NCBI RefSeq assembly: GCF_001545035.1
Contig: NZ_FCOJ02000019.1
Span: 56,122-120,121 of the forward strand
DNA: 64,000 bases
Reading direction: 5' to 3'
From: Caballeronia glebae
Lineage (GTDB): Bacteria; Pseudomonadota; Gammaproteobacteria; Burkholderiales; Burkholderiaceae
Part shown: positions 18,125 to 25,670 of the stretch, piece after piece
Position numbering within the stretch: the first letter of the stretch is position 1
How the letters are laid out: each line of letters begins with the position of its first letter
Program-made: the position numbers and the translations under genes
The notes under the pieces: model-generated
What the model was told of the DNA's origin: nothing
What the model saw: only the letters and a program-made list of their open reading frames with translations
Database searches by the model: none

Positions 18125-18520
18125 ATGAGTGAACGTCAAGCCATCGTGCCGGCGGGAATGGAAGCGGTGTACGAAAAGATTCGCTATGCGCCCGCGATCA
18201 AGGCCGGCAATACGATCTACGTGTCCGGGCAGATCGGCCGCGACGCCGCCATGCAACTGGTCGAAGAGCGCGAAGCGCAGATCGTGCAGGCCTTCGAGAA
18301 TTTGAAGCTGGTGCTGGAAGCGGCGGGCGCTTCGTTGAGCGATGTCGTCGACGTGACGACTTTCCACACCGACATGCGCGATCTGCCGCTCTTCATGCAG
18401 GTGCGCGAGCGTTATCTCGACACGCATCCGCTGCCGGCATGGACCGCGATCGGCGCGCATATGCTCGGCGGCGCGGCGGGCTACATCATCGAGATCAAGG
18501 CCGTTGCCGTATTGCCTTAA
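18125..18520 (+). CDS. Rid (YjgF/YER057c/UK114) family protein, non-canonical
   Basis: The 131-residue protein has the Rid fold signature (NTIYVSGQIGRDA, and AFENLKLVLEAAGASLSDVVDVTTF). Canonical RidA imine deaminases carry an arginine in a PARS-type motif near residue 105; here the matching segment is PLPAWTAIGAHML, so that arginine is absent. Rid subfamilies lacking it do not hydrolyse 2-aminoacrylate in published work, so another role is likely. It lies 18 bases after benD with a GGGAGAC ribosome site, and is probably the last gene of the ben operon. Confidence 0.85.
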   Translation: MSERQAIVPAGMEAVYEKIRYAPAIKAGNTIYVSGQIGRDAAMQLVEEREAQIVQAFENLKLVLEAAGASLSDVVDVTTFHTDMRDLPLFMQVRERYLDTHPLPAWTAIGAHMLGGAAGYIIEIKAVAVLP

Positions 18521-18550
18521 CCGTATCGGGCGATATCGGCATGCGCGCAC

Positions 18551-18745
18551 TCATTCTTTCGGGGATGCCGGTTGCCGCGGCTTCTGCGGCTCCGACGGCG
18601 CGCCGCGCTGCGTCGGCGCCCTCGTGCATGCATCGGGTGGCGTGACATAAGGCAGGTCGTCGCAGCAGCACGCATAGACCGGAAAGCCGTATGCGTTCGT
18701 GCGAATGATCGTCGTCGGTCCGTGCAACGGACACACCGCTTTCAT
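18551..18745 (-). CDS. Small cysteine-containing protein (64 aa), unknown function
   Basis: The product begins MKAVCPLHGPTTIIRTNAYG and carries an ACCCDD cluster near residue 26, followed by a Pro/Arg/Gln-rich disordered tail. CPLH plus CCCDD could bind a metal, but this is a guess. A CAGGAGACGCC ribosome site lies directly before ATG 18745, which is good support for a real gene. It is 61 bases downstream of the universal stress gene at 18807-19646 on the same strand and may share its FNR-type promoter. Confidence 0.62.
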   Translation of the reverse strand: MKAVCPLHGPTTIIRTNAYGFPVYACCCDDLPYVTPPDACTRAPTQRGAPSEPQKPRQPASPKE

Positions 18746-18806
18746 GGCGTCTCCTGAAATTCACCGGTCAGGTTTTCCATGGTACGCGCGGTGTGTCGGG
18801 GCCGTA

Positions 18807-19646
18807 TCAATGCGACATCAGCACGGGCACGGTCATCGATTCGAGGAACGTGCGCGTCGCGCCGCCGAGCACGAGTTCGCGCAAGCGCGCATGACCGTAG
18901 CCGCCCATCACCACGAGATCCGCGCCGACATCGGCCGCGCGCGACAGCAGAACTTCTCCCGCCGATGCCTGAGTGTCGATCGCGCCCGAGACCAGCTCGA
19001 CTTGCACGCCATGCCGCGCGATGCACGCGGCGATTTCGGTACCTGCATAGCGCTCGCTCGGCGCTTTGCCTGCGTGCGTGTCGAGCGTGACGATGGTCGC
19101 GCGCCCGGCCGCCTTCAGCAACGGCAACGCGTCGTGGACCGCGCGCGCCGCTTCGCGTCCGCCGTCCCACGCGATCATCGGAGACTGGCCGACGCTGGCG
19201 AAGAAGCCGGTATAGGGCATGAGCAGCACCGGACGTCCCGCCGACATGATCAGATTTTCGCGAAAGCCGTCGCCGATATACGACTCGGGATCGCCCGGAT
19301 CGTCCTGACCCGCGACCACGAGATCGGCGTAACGCGCATGATGCGGCACCGCGCGATCCGCCGCCTCGTGCGGCGCGCGCCATTCGCCCGGCACGCCCGC
19401 GCGTTTCAGCTCCGCATGAAAGAGCCGTTCGAGCGCGCCGGCGCGTTCGCGGCGCATGGCGGCCTGTGTTTCGTAGTAGCCCGCGCTGCCCGCCATCACG
19501 CTGAATGCGCGCGTGGCCGGCTCGAACACGGCGTAGAGGCCGATCAGATACGCGTCGAATCGCTTGGCGAGTTGCAGCGCGGTTTCCAGACGGGGATGGG
19601 CGCGCACGCTCGTATCGAGGTGCACGAGAATCGTCTTGTAGCTCAT
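18807..19646 (-). CDS. Tandem-domain universal stress protein
   Basis: This 279-residue protein has two UspA domains. Domain 1 starts MSYKTILVHLDTS; domain 2 ends with ADLVVMGGYGHARLRELVLGGATRTFLESMTVPVLM, which holds the GXnG-type ATP-binding signature (G-GH-R---LGG). ATG 19646 is preferred over an in-frame ATG at 19709 because it starts the family domain and has AGGAGTC before it. It is divergent from the alcohol dehydrogenase operon; between them lie two FNR-like boxes, one aimed at each gene. Universal stress proteins of this kind are strongly induced by low oxygen in related Burkholderia. Confidence 0.92.
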   Translation of the reverse strand: MSYKTILVHLDTSVRAHPRLETALQLAKRFDAYLIGLYAVFEPATRAFSVMAGSAGYYETQAAMRRERAGALERLFHAELKRAGVPGEWRAPHEAADRAVPHHARYADLVVAGQDDPGDPESYIGDGFRENLIMSAGRPVLLMPYTGFFASVGQSPMIAWDGGREAARAVHDALPLLKAAGRATIVTLDTHAGKAPSERYAGTEIAACIARHGVQVELVSGAIDTQASAGEVLLSRAADVGADLVVMGGYGHARLRELVLGGATRTFLESMTVPVLMSH

Positions 19647-19686
19647 CGATTGACTCCTCGGGTCCGCTGAGAATGGATCGGCTCCG

Positions 19687-19727
19687 AGTCTAAGGAAGCG
19701 TGCTCCCATCGGCTTGACTCAGATCAA
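19687..19727 (-). promoter_or_regulatory. FNR-type promoter for the tandem universal stress gene
   Basis: Read on the minus strand: TTGATCTGAGTCAA (19727-19714; one mismatch to TTGAT-N4-ATCAA), then 21 bases, then TAGACT (19692-19687) as a -10. The expected start point is about 19680, with the box centred near -41.5, the class II FNR activation position. The gene starts 33 bases later. No -35 is needed or seen. Confidence 0.7.
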
Positions 19728-19759
19728 CGGAACGAGGCGTCGCGCGACGGTGCGCGCGG

Positions 19760-19800
19760 TTGATTCAAGTCAATGGCGACGACACACGCCGCGATAGAGT
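19760..19800 (+). promoter_or_regulatory. FNR-type promoter for the alcohol dehydrogenase operon
   Basis: TTGATTCAAGTCAA (19760-19773; one mismatch to TTGAT-N4-ATCAA), then 21 bases, then TAGAGT (19795-19800) as a -10. The predicted start is about 19807, box centre at -41.5, and the dehydrogenase ATG is at 19844. Confidence 0.7.
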
Positions 19801-19843
19801 GAACGCGTTCATCCACGTCATGCGCCACGCAAGGAGTTCGCCG

Positions 19844-20884
19844 ATGAAAGCACTCGTCTACCACGGCCCCGGGAACAAGTCGCTCGACGAGCGGCCGCGC
19901 CCGGCGCTCGCCGCCGCAACCGATGCGATCGTTCGCGTGACGCGCACGACCATCTGCGGCACCGATCTGCACATCCTCAAGGGCGACGTCCCGACCTGCG
20001 AGCCCGGCCGCGTGCTGGGTCACGAAGGCGTGGGCATCGTCGAGGAGGTCGGCGCGGCGGTGTCGGCATTCAAGCCGGGCGACCGCGTGCTGATTTCGTG
20101 CATCTCCTCATGCGGCAAGTGCGAGGCGTGCCGGCGCGGCATGTATTCGCATTGCGCGACGGGCGGATGGATTCTCGGCCACAAGATCGACGGCACGCAG
20201 GCGGAATATGTGCGCATCCCGCACGCCGATACGAGTCTCTATCCGATTCCGGCGGGCGTCGAGGAAGAGGCGCTCGTCATGCTCTCCGACATTCTTCCGA
20301 CCGGCTTCGAGTGCGGCGTGCTCAACGGCCGCGTGCAGCCGGGCAGCACGGTGGCGATCGTCGGCGCTGGTCCGATCGGTCTCGCCGCCTTGCTCACCGC
20401 GCAGTTCTACGCGCCGGCGCAGATCGTCATGATCGATCGCGACACGCATCGGCTCGAAATCGCGCGCACGTTCGGCGCGAGCGCGTGCATCGACATCGCG
20501 CGCACGGAGGCGGTCGCCGAGATCATGCGTCTGACCGATGGCGCAGGCGTCGATTGCGCGGTGGAGGCGGTCGGCGTTCCGGCGACCTTCGAGCTGTGTC
20601 AGCAGATCGTCGCGGCGGGCGGAACCATCGCGAACGTCGGCGTGCATGGCGTGAAGGCCGATCTGCATCTCGAATCGCTGTGGGATCGCAACATCAGCAT
20701 CACGACGCGTCTGGTCGATACGGTCAGTACGCCGATGCTGCTCAAGACCGTGCGCGCGGGCCGGCTGCAGCCGGAGCAACTCATCACGCACCGCTTCACG
20801 CTCGCGCGCGCGCTCGATGCCTACGACACCTTCGGCCGGGCGGCAGAAACGCATGCGCTGAAGGTCATCATCGAAATGACATGA
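19844..20884 (+). CDS. Zinc-dependent alcohol dehydrogenase (MDR family)
   Basis: This 346-residue enzyme has the catalytic zinc site (CGTDLH and GHEGVG), a structural zinc loop with cysteines in SCGKCEACRRGMYSHC, and the Rossmann motif GAGPIGL near residue 175. It resembles NAD(P)-dependent alcohol dehydrogenases induced at low oxygen, which recycle NADH. ATG 19844 has AAGGAG upstream; an in-frame ATG at 19760 lies inside the FNR box and is excluded. It heads a plus-strand operon with flavodoxin, universal stress and hibernation-factor-like genes, and overlaps the flavodoxin start by four bases. Confidence 0.92.
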   Translation: MKALVYHGPGNKSLDERPRPALAAATDAIVRVTRTTICGTDLHILKGDVPTCEPGRVLGHEGVGIVEEVGAAVSAFKPGDRVLISCISSCGKCEACRRGMYSHCATGGWILGHKIDGTQAEYVRIPHADTSLYPIPAGVEEEALVMLSDILPTGFECGVLNGRVQPGSTVAIVGAGPIGLAALLTAQFYAPAQIVMIDRDTHRLEIARTFGASACIDIARTEAVAEIMRLTDGAGVDCAVEAVGVPATFELCQQIVAAGGTIANVGVHGVKADLHLESLWDRNISITTRLVDTVSTPMLLKTVRAGRLQPEQLITHRFTLARALDAYDTFGRAAETHALKVIIEMT

Positions 20885-21408
20885 CGACGGAAGCCTCGAT
20901 CATGCCGAAAGTGCTCGTGGTGTGTTATTCGCGCTCGGGCAGGACGCGCGCGCTCGGCGAGGCGCTCGCCGCGCGCCTGCATGCCGACTTCGAGGAGATC
21001 ACGGAGCCGCACGGACGGCCTGGTCCGGTCGGCGTGCTCCGCGCACTCGCTGACACGGTGCTGCGCTGTGAGGTGCGCATCTCGCCCTCGCAGAAGGACG
21101 TCGCGGCTTACGATGTGGTCGTGATCGGCACGCCGGTCTGGGCGGGCACGCTCAGTGCGCCAGTGCGCGCGTGGCTCGCGACGAACCGGCGCAAGCTGCG
21201 GCACGTCGCGTTCTTCTGCACGCGCAACTTGCGTCGCGAGAGCCAGGTCTTCGCGGACATGGCGCGGCTCACGGGCAAGCAGCCGGTCGCATGCTGCACG
21301 CTCGCCGCTCACGTGCGCGCGGAGGACGAGCGGCGAGTCGTCGATGTCTTCGTGGAACGCATCGAACGCAAGCTCGTGCGTATCGACAACCTGAAGTGGG
21401 CGGCCTGA
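20881..21408 (+). CDS. Flavodoxin-like FMN protein
   Basis: The 175-residue product has the flavodoxin phosphate loop near its start (VVCYSRSGRTRALGEAL) and the FMN-contact strand VVIGTPVWAGTLSAPVRAWL, ending in FFCTRNLR. This places it among flavodoxin/NADPH-quinone-reductase-like proteins. The first ATG overlaps the alcohol dehydrogenase stop (ATGA); an alternative start at 20902 (MPKVLVV) matches the fold boundary better and may be used. It is likely a soluble electron carrier or reductase active in low oxygen, given its operon. Confidence 0.82.
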   Translation: MTTEASIMPKVLVVCYSRSGRTRALGEALAARLHADFEEITEPHGRPGPVGVLRALADTVLRCEVRISPSQKDVAAYDVVVIGTPVWAGTLSAPVRAWLATNRRKLRHVAFFCTRNLRRESQVFADMARLTGKQPVACCTLAAHVRAEDERRVVDVFVERIERKLVRIDNLKWAA

Positions 21409-21435
21409 GCGGGAAACCGTGCGGGCCGGGAAACG

Positions 21436-21885
21436 ATGTACCGCAAAATTCTGGTTGCGCTCGATGGCAGCGAGTGCTCGCAACGCGCGCTCGACGAAGC
21501 GATTCGCATCGGCGCGCGCGCGCGGGTGATGGTCGTTTTGGTGATTGACGTCGCCGCGCTTTCGTCGTACCCGGCGCAGTATCGCGTGAAGGTGCGCGAG
21601 GAAGGCGGGCACGCGCTGGATATCGCCTATGCGCGCGTGCTCGACGCGGGCATCGAATGCGAAACGGAACTCGCCGAGACGCTCAACGTAACCGACACGA
21701 TTGCGAAATGCCTGCAGCGCCGCGCGGTGCATATGCCCGCCGATCTCGTCGTGATGGGCACGCACGGGCGCAGCGGATTGCGCAGGCTTGCGCTCGGCAG
21801 CGTCGCGGAAGCGTTCGTCAGACGCTCGACGTGTCCGGTGCTGCTCACGCGCGCGTCGAAAAGAAGCGTCGAAAAAAGCGCGTGA
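21436..21885 (+). CDS. Single-domain universal stress protein
   Basis: This 149-residue protein starts MYRKILVALDGSECSQRALDEA and ends with DLVVMGTHGRSGLRRLALGSVAEAFVRRSTCPVLL, which holds the GTHGRSG---LGSVAE ATP-binding signature. It is the second universal stress protein in the island and lies in the alcohol dehydrogenase-flavodoxin operon, 27 bases after flavodoxin. A GCGGGCCGGGAAACG stretch precedes the start with only a weak ribosome site, so translation may partly depend on coupling. Confidence 0.92.
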   Translation: MYRKILVALDGSECSQRALDEAIRIGARARVMVVLVIDVAALSSYPAQYRVKVREEGGHALDIAYARVLDAGIECETELAETLNVTDTIAKCLQRRAVHMPADLVVMGTHGRSGLRRLALGSVAEAFVRRSTCPVLLTRASKRSVEKSA

Positions 21886-21926
21886 TGCTCCCCGCACGCG
21901 CGGTGGCCTGACAGGAGATCAATCAC

Positions 21927-22238
21927 ATGGGCCTCGGAATGCAGATCGCCTACCTCGGCTTCACGGGATCGAGCGCGATCGAGCGGGAAGCGGGCGTCGA
22001 ACTCGTGCGGCTCGCGGGCGTCGCGACGGATATCGTCGATTGCAGGCTCACGATCAAGGCGTCGCTCGACCGCGCGGGACACACCGTTTTCGACGCGCAA
22101 CTGGTGCTCCTCACGCGCGACTTCCAGCAAGTCATGGTGCAACGCGGCACGGACGCCGACGTAAGCGTGGCGCTCCATCACACATTCGACGATGCCTTTG
22201 AACTCCTGCGCGGGCGGGGCGCGCCAGAAGCGTATTGA
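21927..22238 (+). CDS. HPF/RaiA-like ribosome hibernation factor (S30AE fold), probable
   Basis: The 103-residue protein begins MGLGMQIAYLGFTGSSAIER. Its pattern (an initial beta strand, an SSAIEREAGVELVRLAG helix, a TDIVDCRLTIKAS strand, and a C-terminal helix SVALHHTFDDAFELL) fits the S30AE fold of ribosome-associated inhibitors. The family call is by pattern, not by search. An AGGAG lies ten bases before ATG 21927; an inner ATG at 21939 is also possible. As the last gene of an FNR-promoted operon it would dampen translation under oxygen limitation. Confidence 0.6.
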   Translation: MGLGMQIAYLGFTGSSAIEREAGVELVRLAGVATDIVDCRLTIKASLDRAGHTVFDAQLVLLTRDFQQVMVQRGTDADVSVALHHTFDDAFELLRGRGAPEAY

Positions 22239-22275
22239 TCCAGATCAATACGCACGGCGCATAGATGGCTAAGAC
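22235..22275 (+). promoter_or_regulatory. FNR-type promoter for the DUF1488 gene (perfect box)
   Basis: TTGATCCAGATCAA (22235-22248) is a perfect TTGAT-N4-ATCAA box. It is followed by 21 bases and TAAGAC (22270-22275), a plausible -10, giving a start near 22282 and box centre at -41.5. The box overlaps the stop codon of the upstream gene. Confidence 0.75.
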
Positions 22276-22334
22276 TTAGGGGATATGTGCTGCGCGTCGG
22301 CTCACCCCGTATCTACGCTCCACGAGGTATCGGC

Positions 22335-22640
22335 ATGATCGTCACGTTTCCGAGTCACCCGCCCGTCTATCAGGGCGATGTCCCTTCGCTCACGTTCGCC
22401 GCCGTCGCCGATGGCGAGCCGATCGCATGCACCATTTCCGCCGAGGCGCTGGAAGACCACTTCGGCGCGGCGTCATGGCGGGAGGAAGATCTGCAGCAGG
22501 CTTTCGAGAGCCATCGCTCGTCGATCGAAGGCGCGGCCGAACATGTGCTGAGCCGTGTCGGCGGTACGTCGGTCATGCTGCGCAGCGGCTTTTTCCGCTT
22601 CCGCGAGGCGCGCGCTCAGACTTCTTCGAGCCGCGCCTGA
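22335..22640 (+). CDS. DUF1488-family protein
   Basis: The 101-residue product (MIVTFPSHPPVYQGDVPSLTF) matches the DUF1488 pattern: an N-terminal beta hairpin with FAAVADGEPIACTISAEALEDHFGA, then a helix with the conserved W (ASWREEDLQQAFESHR). Function is unknown. ATG 22335 fits the family start; a TTG/GTG-type start at 22287 would add 16 residues. A perfect FNR box lies 87-100 bases upstream. Its last 25 bases overlap the 3' end of the convergent FNR-type regulator gene. Confidence 0.75.
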   Translation: MIVTFPSHPPVYQGDVPSLTFAAVADGEPIACTISAEALEDHFGAASWREEDLQQAFESHRSSIEGAAEHVLSRVGGTSVMLRSGFFRFREARAQTSSSRA

Positions 22641-23350
22641 TCGAGAATCCGCACTTCCTTGCCGCGCGCGTCGATCACGCCGGCCTTTTGCAGCCGCGAA
22701 AACATGCGGCTGACCGTTTCGATCTTCAGCCCGAGATAGCTGCCTATTTCTTCGCGCGTCATGCGCAGCACGAATTGCGCCGGCGAATAGCCGCGCGCCT
22801 TCATGCGCGTCGAGAGATTGAGCAGGAAGGCCGCGACGCGCTGCTCCGCCGTCATCGTGCCGAGCAGCATCATGAGGCCGGACTCGCGCACGATTTCACC
22901 GCACATCACGCGATGTATGTGATGCTGGACCGCCTTCACTTCGCGGCACAGTAATTCGAGCAGATCGAACGGAATGATGCACACGACGCTGTCTTCGAGC
23001 GCGATCGCATCGCACGCGTGCCGGTCGGCGCTCACGCCGTCGAGCCCGAGGGCATCGCCCGCCAGATGAAAGCCCGTGACCTGTTCGTGTCCTTCGCGGT
23101 GCATGACGACGGTCTTGAAGCAGCCGCTGCGCACCGCGTAGAGACTCTGGAACGGATCGCCGCAACGGAATAGCGTTTCGCCGCGCCGCACGACCCGCGT
23201 CGTGCAGATGATCGCGTCGAGGCGCTCGTATTCGATCGGCGACAAGCCGGACGGCATGCAGATGCGCTGCATCGAACATGTCGAGCAGCGTGTGCTCTTG
23301 CGCTTCACGCCGGCCTGCATCGTGGAACGCTCTGCGCTCGCGGAATCCAT
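22616..23350 (-). CDS. fnr: FNR-type oxygen-sensing regulator (CRP/FNR superfamily)
   Basis: This 244-residue protein has every feature of FNR: an N-terminal CSTCSMQRIC cluster (C22, C25, C31, the C-X2-C-X5-C spacing of E. coli FNR) and the fourth ligand C124 in VVCIIPF, a cyclic-nucleotide-like beta roll (residues 55-140), and an HTH with MTREEIGSYLGLKIETVSRMF whose recognition helix E--SR matches FNR specificity for TTGAT-N4-ATCAA. ATG 23350 has AGGAGG upstream; longer in-frame starts have none. It should bind a [4Fe-4S] cluster without oxygen and switch on the boxes at 19687-19800, 22235 and 25630. Confidence 0.93.
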   Translation of the reverse strand: MDSASAERSTMQAGVKRKSTRCSTCSMQRICMPSGLSPIEYERLDAIICTTRVVRRGETLFRCGDPFQSLYAVRSGCFKTVVMHREGHEQVTGFHLAGDALGLDGVSADRHACDAIALEDSVVCIIPFDLLELLCREVKAVQHHIHRVMCGEIVRESGLMMLLGTMTAEQRVAAFLLNLSTRMKARGYSPAQFVLRMTREEIGSYLGLKIETVSRMFSRLQKAGVIDARGKEVRILDQARLEEV

Positions 23351-23513
23351 GCTCGCCTCCTGTCGGAACGGATCGCGCATCGACGCGCAATCCTGCATGT
23401 CACGCATCGCATTATTGGCCGGGCCGCTTCGAAAAACTATCGGCGCAGGCGGATCGTGCTGTAGGCCTTCGGGAAGTCGTGTAGGGGAATGCCGACACGC
23501 GCCGCTTCGACGC

Positions 23514-24161
23514 TCAGGCGCTGTCGTCTTCGAAGAGTTGATGGCGCACGGCATAGCGCACGAGCGCGGCTTCGTGCGGCATCTGCATCTTTTCGAGGAT
23601 GCGCGCCTTGTAGGTGCTGATGGTCTTCGCGCTCACGCACAGCGCCTCGCCGATCTCGCTCACGGACTCGCCCGCGCACAGCCGCCGGAACACCTCGAAT
23701 TCGCGGTTCGACAAACGCTGATGCGGCAGCGCGTCCGCCGGCTCGATGAGGCTTTGCGCGAAACGCTCGGCCATCGCGAGGCTCACGTAGGCGCCGCCCG
23801 ACGCGACCTTGGCGACCGCCGCGACCAGTTCCGCGCTCGCGCTTTCCTTCGTGAGATACCCCGACGCGCCCGCCTTGAACGCGCGCGCGGCATATTGCTG
23901 CTCGGCGTGCATGGTGAGCACGAGAATGCGCAGCGCGGGCTTTTCGTCCTTGATTTGCTTGAGCAGGTCGACGCCGCTGCGCCCGGGCATCGAGAGATCG
24001 AGCACGAGCACGTCGGCCGGCGTTGCGCGCACGAGCGCGAGCGTGCCCGGCCCGTCGCCCGCAACGCCCGCGACCTCGAAGCCGTGCGCGTTCGCGAGGA
24101 TATGGCGCAGGCCGTCGCGCACGAGTGCGTGGTCATCGGCGATCAGGACTTTCGTCGTCAT
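23514..24161 (-). CDS. NarL/FixJ-type response regulator
   Basis: The 215-residue protein has a receiver domain (IADDHALVRDGL, phospho-acceptor D55 in VLDLSMPG, switch lysine in GYLTKES) and a LuxR-type HTH (LSNREFEVFRRLCAGESVSEIGEALCVSAKTISTYKARIL). It acts as a phosphorylated DNA-binding regulator. Its ATG overlaps the stop of the histidine kinase at 24158 (ATGA), so kinase and regulator are translationally coupled. It lies between the FNR-type gene and the kinase, within the low-oxygen island. Confidence 0.93.
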   Translation of the reverse strand: MTTKVLIADDHALVRDGLRHILANAHGFEVAGVAGDGPGTLALVRATPADVLVLDLSMPGRSGVDLLKQIKDEKPALRILVLTMHAEQQYAARAFKAGASGYLTKESASAELVAAVAKVASGGAYVSLAMAERFAQSLIEPADALPHQRLSNREFEVFRRLCAGESVSEIGEALCVSAKTISTYKARILEKMQMPHEAALVRYAVRHQLFEDDSA

Positions 24162-25105
24162 GAATGCGATTCCTTTTGCCTGACCGATTCGCGCGGCAAC
24201 ACGACGGTCAGGACGAAGCCGTTCTCCGGGACTGCATCGATTTGAACGCGCCCGCCGAGACTGCCCGCGCGCTCGCGCACACCGATGAGACCGAAAGCCT
24301 GGCCGGTCGGCGCGCTCAGGGCGCGCGCGCCGATGCCATTATCGGCGACGCGCAGCACGCAGTTCTGCCGGTCGGCGACGAGCGACAGGCGCACGCGCGT
24401 GGCGTCGGCGTGCAGCGCGACATTCGAGAGCGCTTCCTCGATGATACGAAACGCCGCGGTCGCCGCGTCCGCGCTGAAGGTCAGATCGCCGGTTTCGAGA
24501 TTGCGTTCCACGTCGATGCCATAACGCTGCATGAAATCGTCGACGAGCCATTCGATGGCCGCGAGCAGGCCGAGATCGTCGAGCATCGCGGGACGCTGAT
24601 GCGCCGCGATGCGCCTGAGCGACGCGATCGTGTCGTCGATCAGCCGGCGCATGCGCTCGGTCTGCGTGGCGACGTCGTGACTGAGCACCGCGCGCGCGGT
24701 GAACTCCGTCTCCAGAACGGCCAGATCCATCTTGAGCGCGCTCAGCGCCTGTCCCAGATTCTCGTGCAACTCGCGCGCGACGCGGCTTTTCTCGCGTTCG
24801 TGCACGCGCTGCAGATTGACCGAGAGCCCGCGCAGTTCCTCGCGCGAACGCTCGACACGCGCGGCGAGACGCCGTTCATGCGCGGCGCGCGCGCTCGTCA
24901 CGAAAACGAGGCAGGCGAGCAACAGCGCGTTCATCGCGCAACCCGCGAGCAGAAGGGCGCGCTCGCGCGCATCGAATGCGCAGTCCGCCGACAGACTTCG
25001 CACGAAGCCCCACCACAACGCGAGCACGGCCGCCGCGCCGAGCACGGCGAGCGCCGCCGGGCCGAACGTGCCGCTTGCCGGATCGACGTGGCGGCCGCGA
25101 TTCAT
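24158..25105 (-). CDS. Membrane histidine kinase (HisKA_3/NarX-DegS type)
   Basis: This 315-residue kinase has two hydrophobic N-terminal segments (LAVLGAAAVLALWWGFV and LLLAGCAMNALLLACLVFV), a short coiled region, the HisKA_3 phospho-site ARELHENLGQAL (H in the ELHE motif) and an HATPase_c domain with IIEEALSNVALHADA and RVADNGIGA. There is almost no periplasmic loop, so it probably senses a membrane or cytoplasmic signal such as redox state. ATG 25105 is preferred over 25219, whose extra residues run into the neighbouring stress gene. It overlaps the response regulator by four bases. Confidence 0.88.
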   Translation of the reverse strand: MNRGRHVDPASGTFGPAALAVLGAAAVLALWWGFVRSLSADCAFDARERALLLAGCAMNALLLACLVFVTSARAAHERRLAARVERSREELRGLSVNLQRVHEREKSRVARELHENLGQALSALKMDLAVLETEFTARAVLSHDVATQTERMRRLIDDTIASLRRIAAHQRPAMLDDLGLLAAIEWLVDDFMQRYGIDVERNLETGDLTFSADAATAAFRIIEEALSNVALHADATRVRLSLVADRQNCVLRVADNGIGARALSAPTGQAFGLIGVRERAGSLGGRVQIDAVPENGFVLTVVLPRESVRQKESHS

Positions 25106-25113
25106 GTGAGGGT

Positions 25114-25581
25114 TCAGACGTTCGGTTCTTTCGCGTCGCGGCCCGGCACCAGCAAAACGGGACAACGCGACAGACGCACGAAACCTTCGGCGACGCTGCC
25201 CAGCACGAGACGCCGCCATCCGCGCCGTCCGTGCGTGCCCATGACGACGAGATCGGCGCCGAAATCGTCCGCGCAGTGACGAATGCGCTGGGGAATGTCG
25301 TCGCCGAGATAATCGACTTCGCAGACGCGCGGCGTGCCTTCGATACCCGCTTGCGTCATGCGCTCCGCGGCCACTGTCGCGAGCCGCCGGCCTTCTTCGA
25401 GCAACGCGTCGCGCAGGCCCGGATAGAACGCGCTCGTGGCGTCGTAGGAAACCGGCTGCATGTCGACGACGAAAAGCGGCTGGATCTGCGCCGCGTTCGC
25501 GCCTGCGATCTCGATCGCCTCGTCGAGCGCGTGCAGGGAAGTCAGGCTGCCGTCGATCGGCACGAGAATGCGTTTGTACAT
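25114..25581 (-). CDS. Single-domain universal stress protein
   Basis: The 155-residue protein starts MYKRILVPIDGSLTSLHALDEA and contains LVVMGTHGRRGWRRLVLGSVAEGFVRLSRCPVLL, the intact ATP-binding GTHGRRG---LGSVAE signature. It is the third universal stress gene of the island. An FNR-type promoter sits at 25630-25670, giving a predicted 41-base leader. The kinase and response regulator follow only nine bases after its stop, so all three may be expressed together from this promoter. Confidence 0.93.
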   Translation of the reverse strand: MYKRILVPIDGSLTSLHALDEAIEIAGANAAQIQPLFVVDMQPVSYDATSAFYPGLRDALLEEGRRLATVAAERMTQAGIEGTPRVCEVDYLGDDIPQRIRHCADDFGADLVVMGTHGRRGWRRLVLGSVAEGFVRLSRCPVLLVPGRDAKEPNV

Positions 25582-25629
25582 GACGACCTCATGATCCGGT
25601 GTGATGACGCGTCGCGGGCGTGCGAATCG

Positions 25630-25670
25630 AGTCTACGGATGGCCGACGCGAAGCGGTTGACTCAAATCAA
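25630..25670 (-). promoter_or_regulatory. FNR-type promoter for the universal stress / kinase / regulator operon
   Basis: On the minus strand: TTGATTTGAGTCAA (25670-25657; one mismatch to consensus), 21 bases, then TAGACT (25635-25630). The predicted start is near 25622 with the box at -41.5. The -10 hexamer is identical to that of the 19687-19727 promoter. The box overlaps the stop codon of the upstream PAS kinase gene. Confidence 0.72.
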
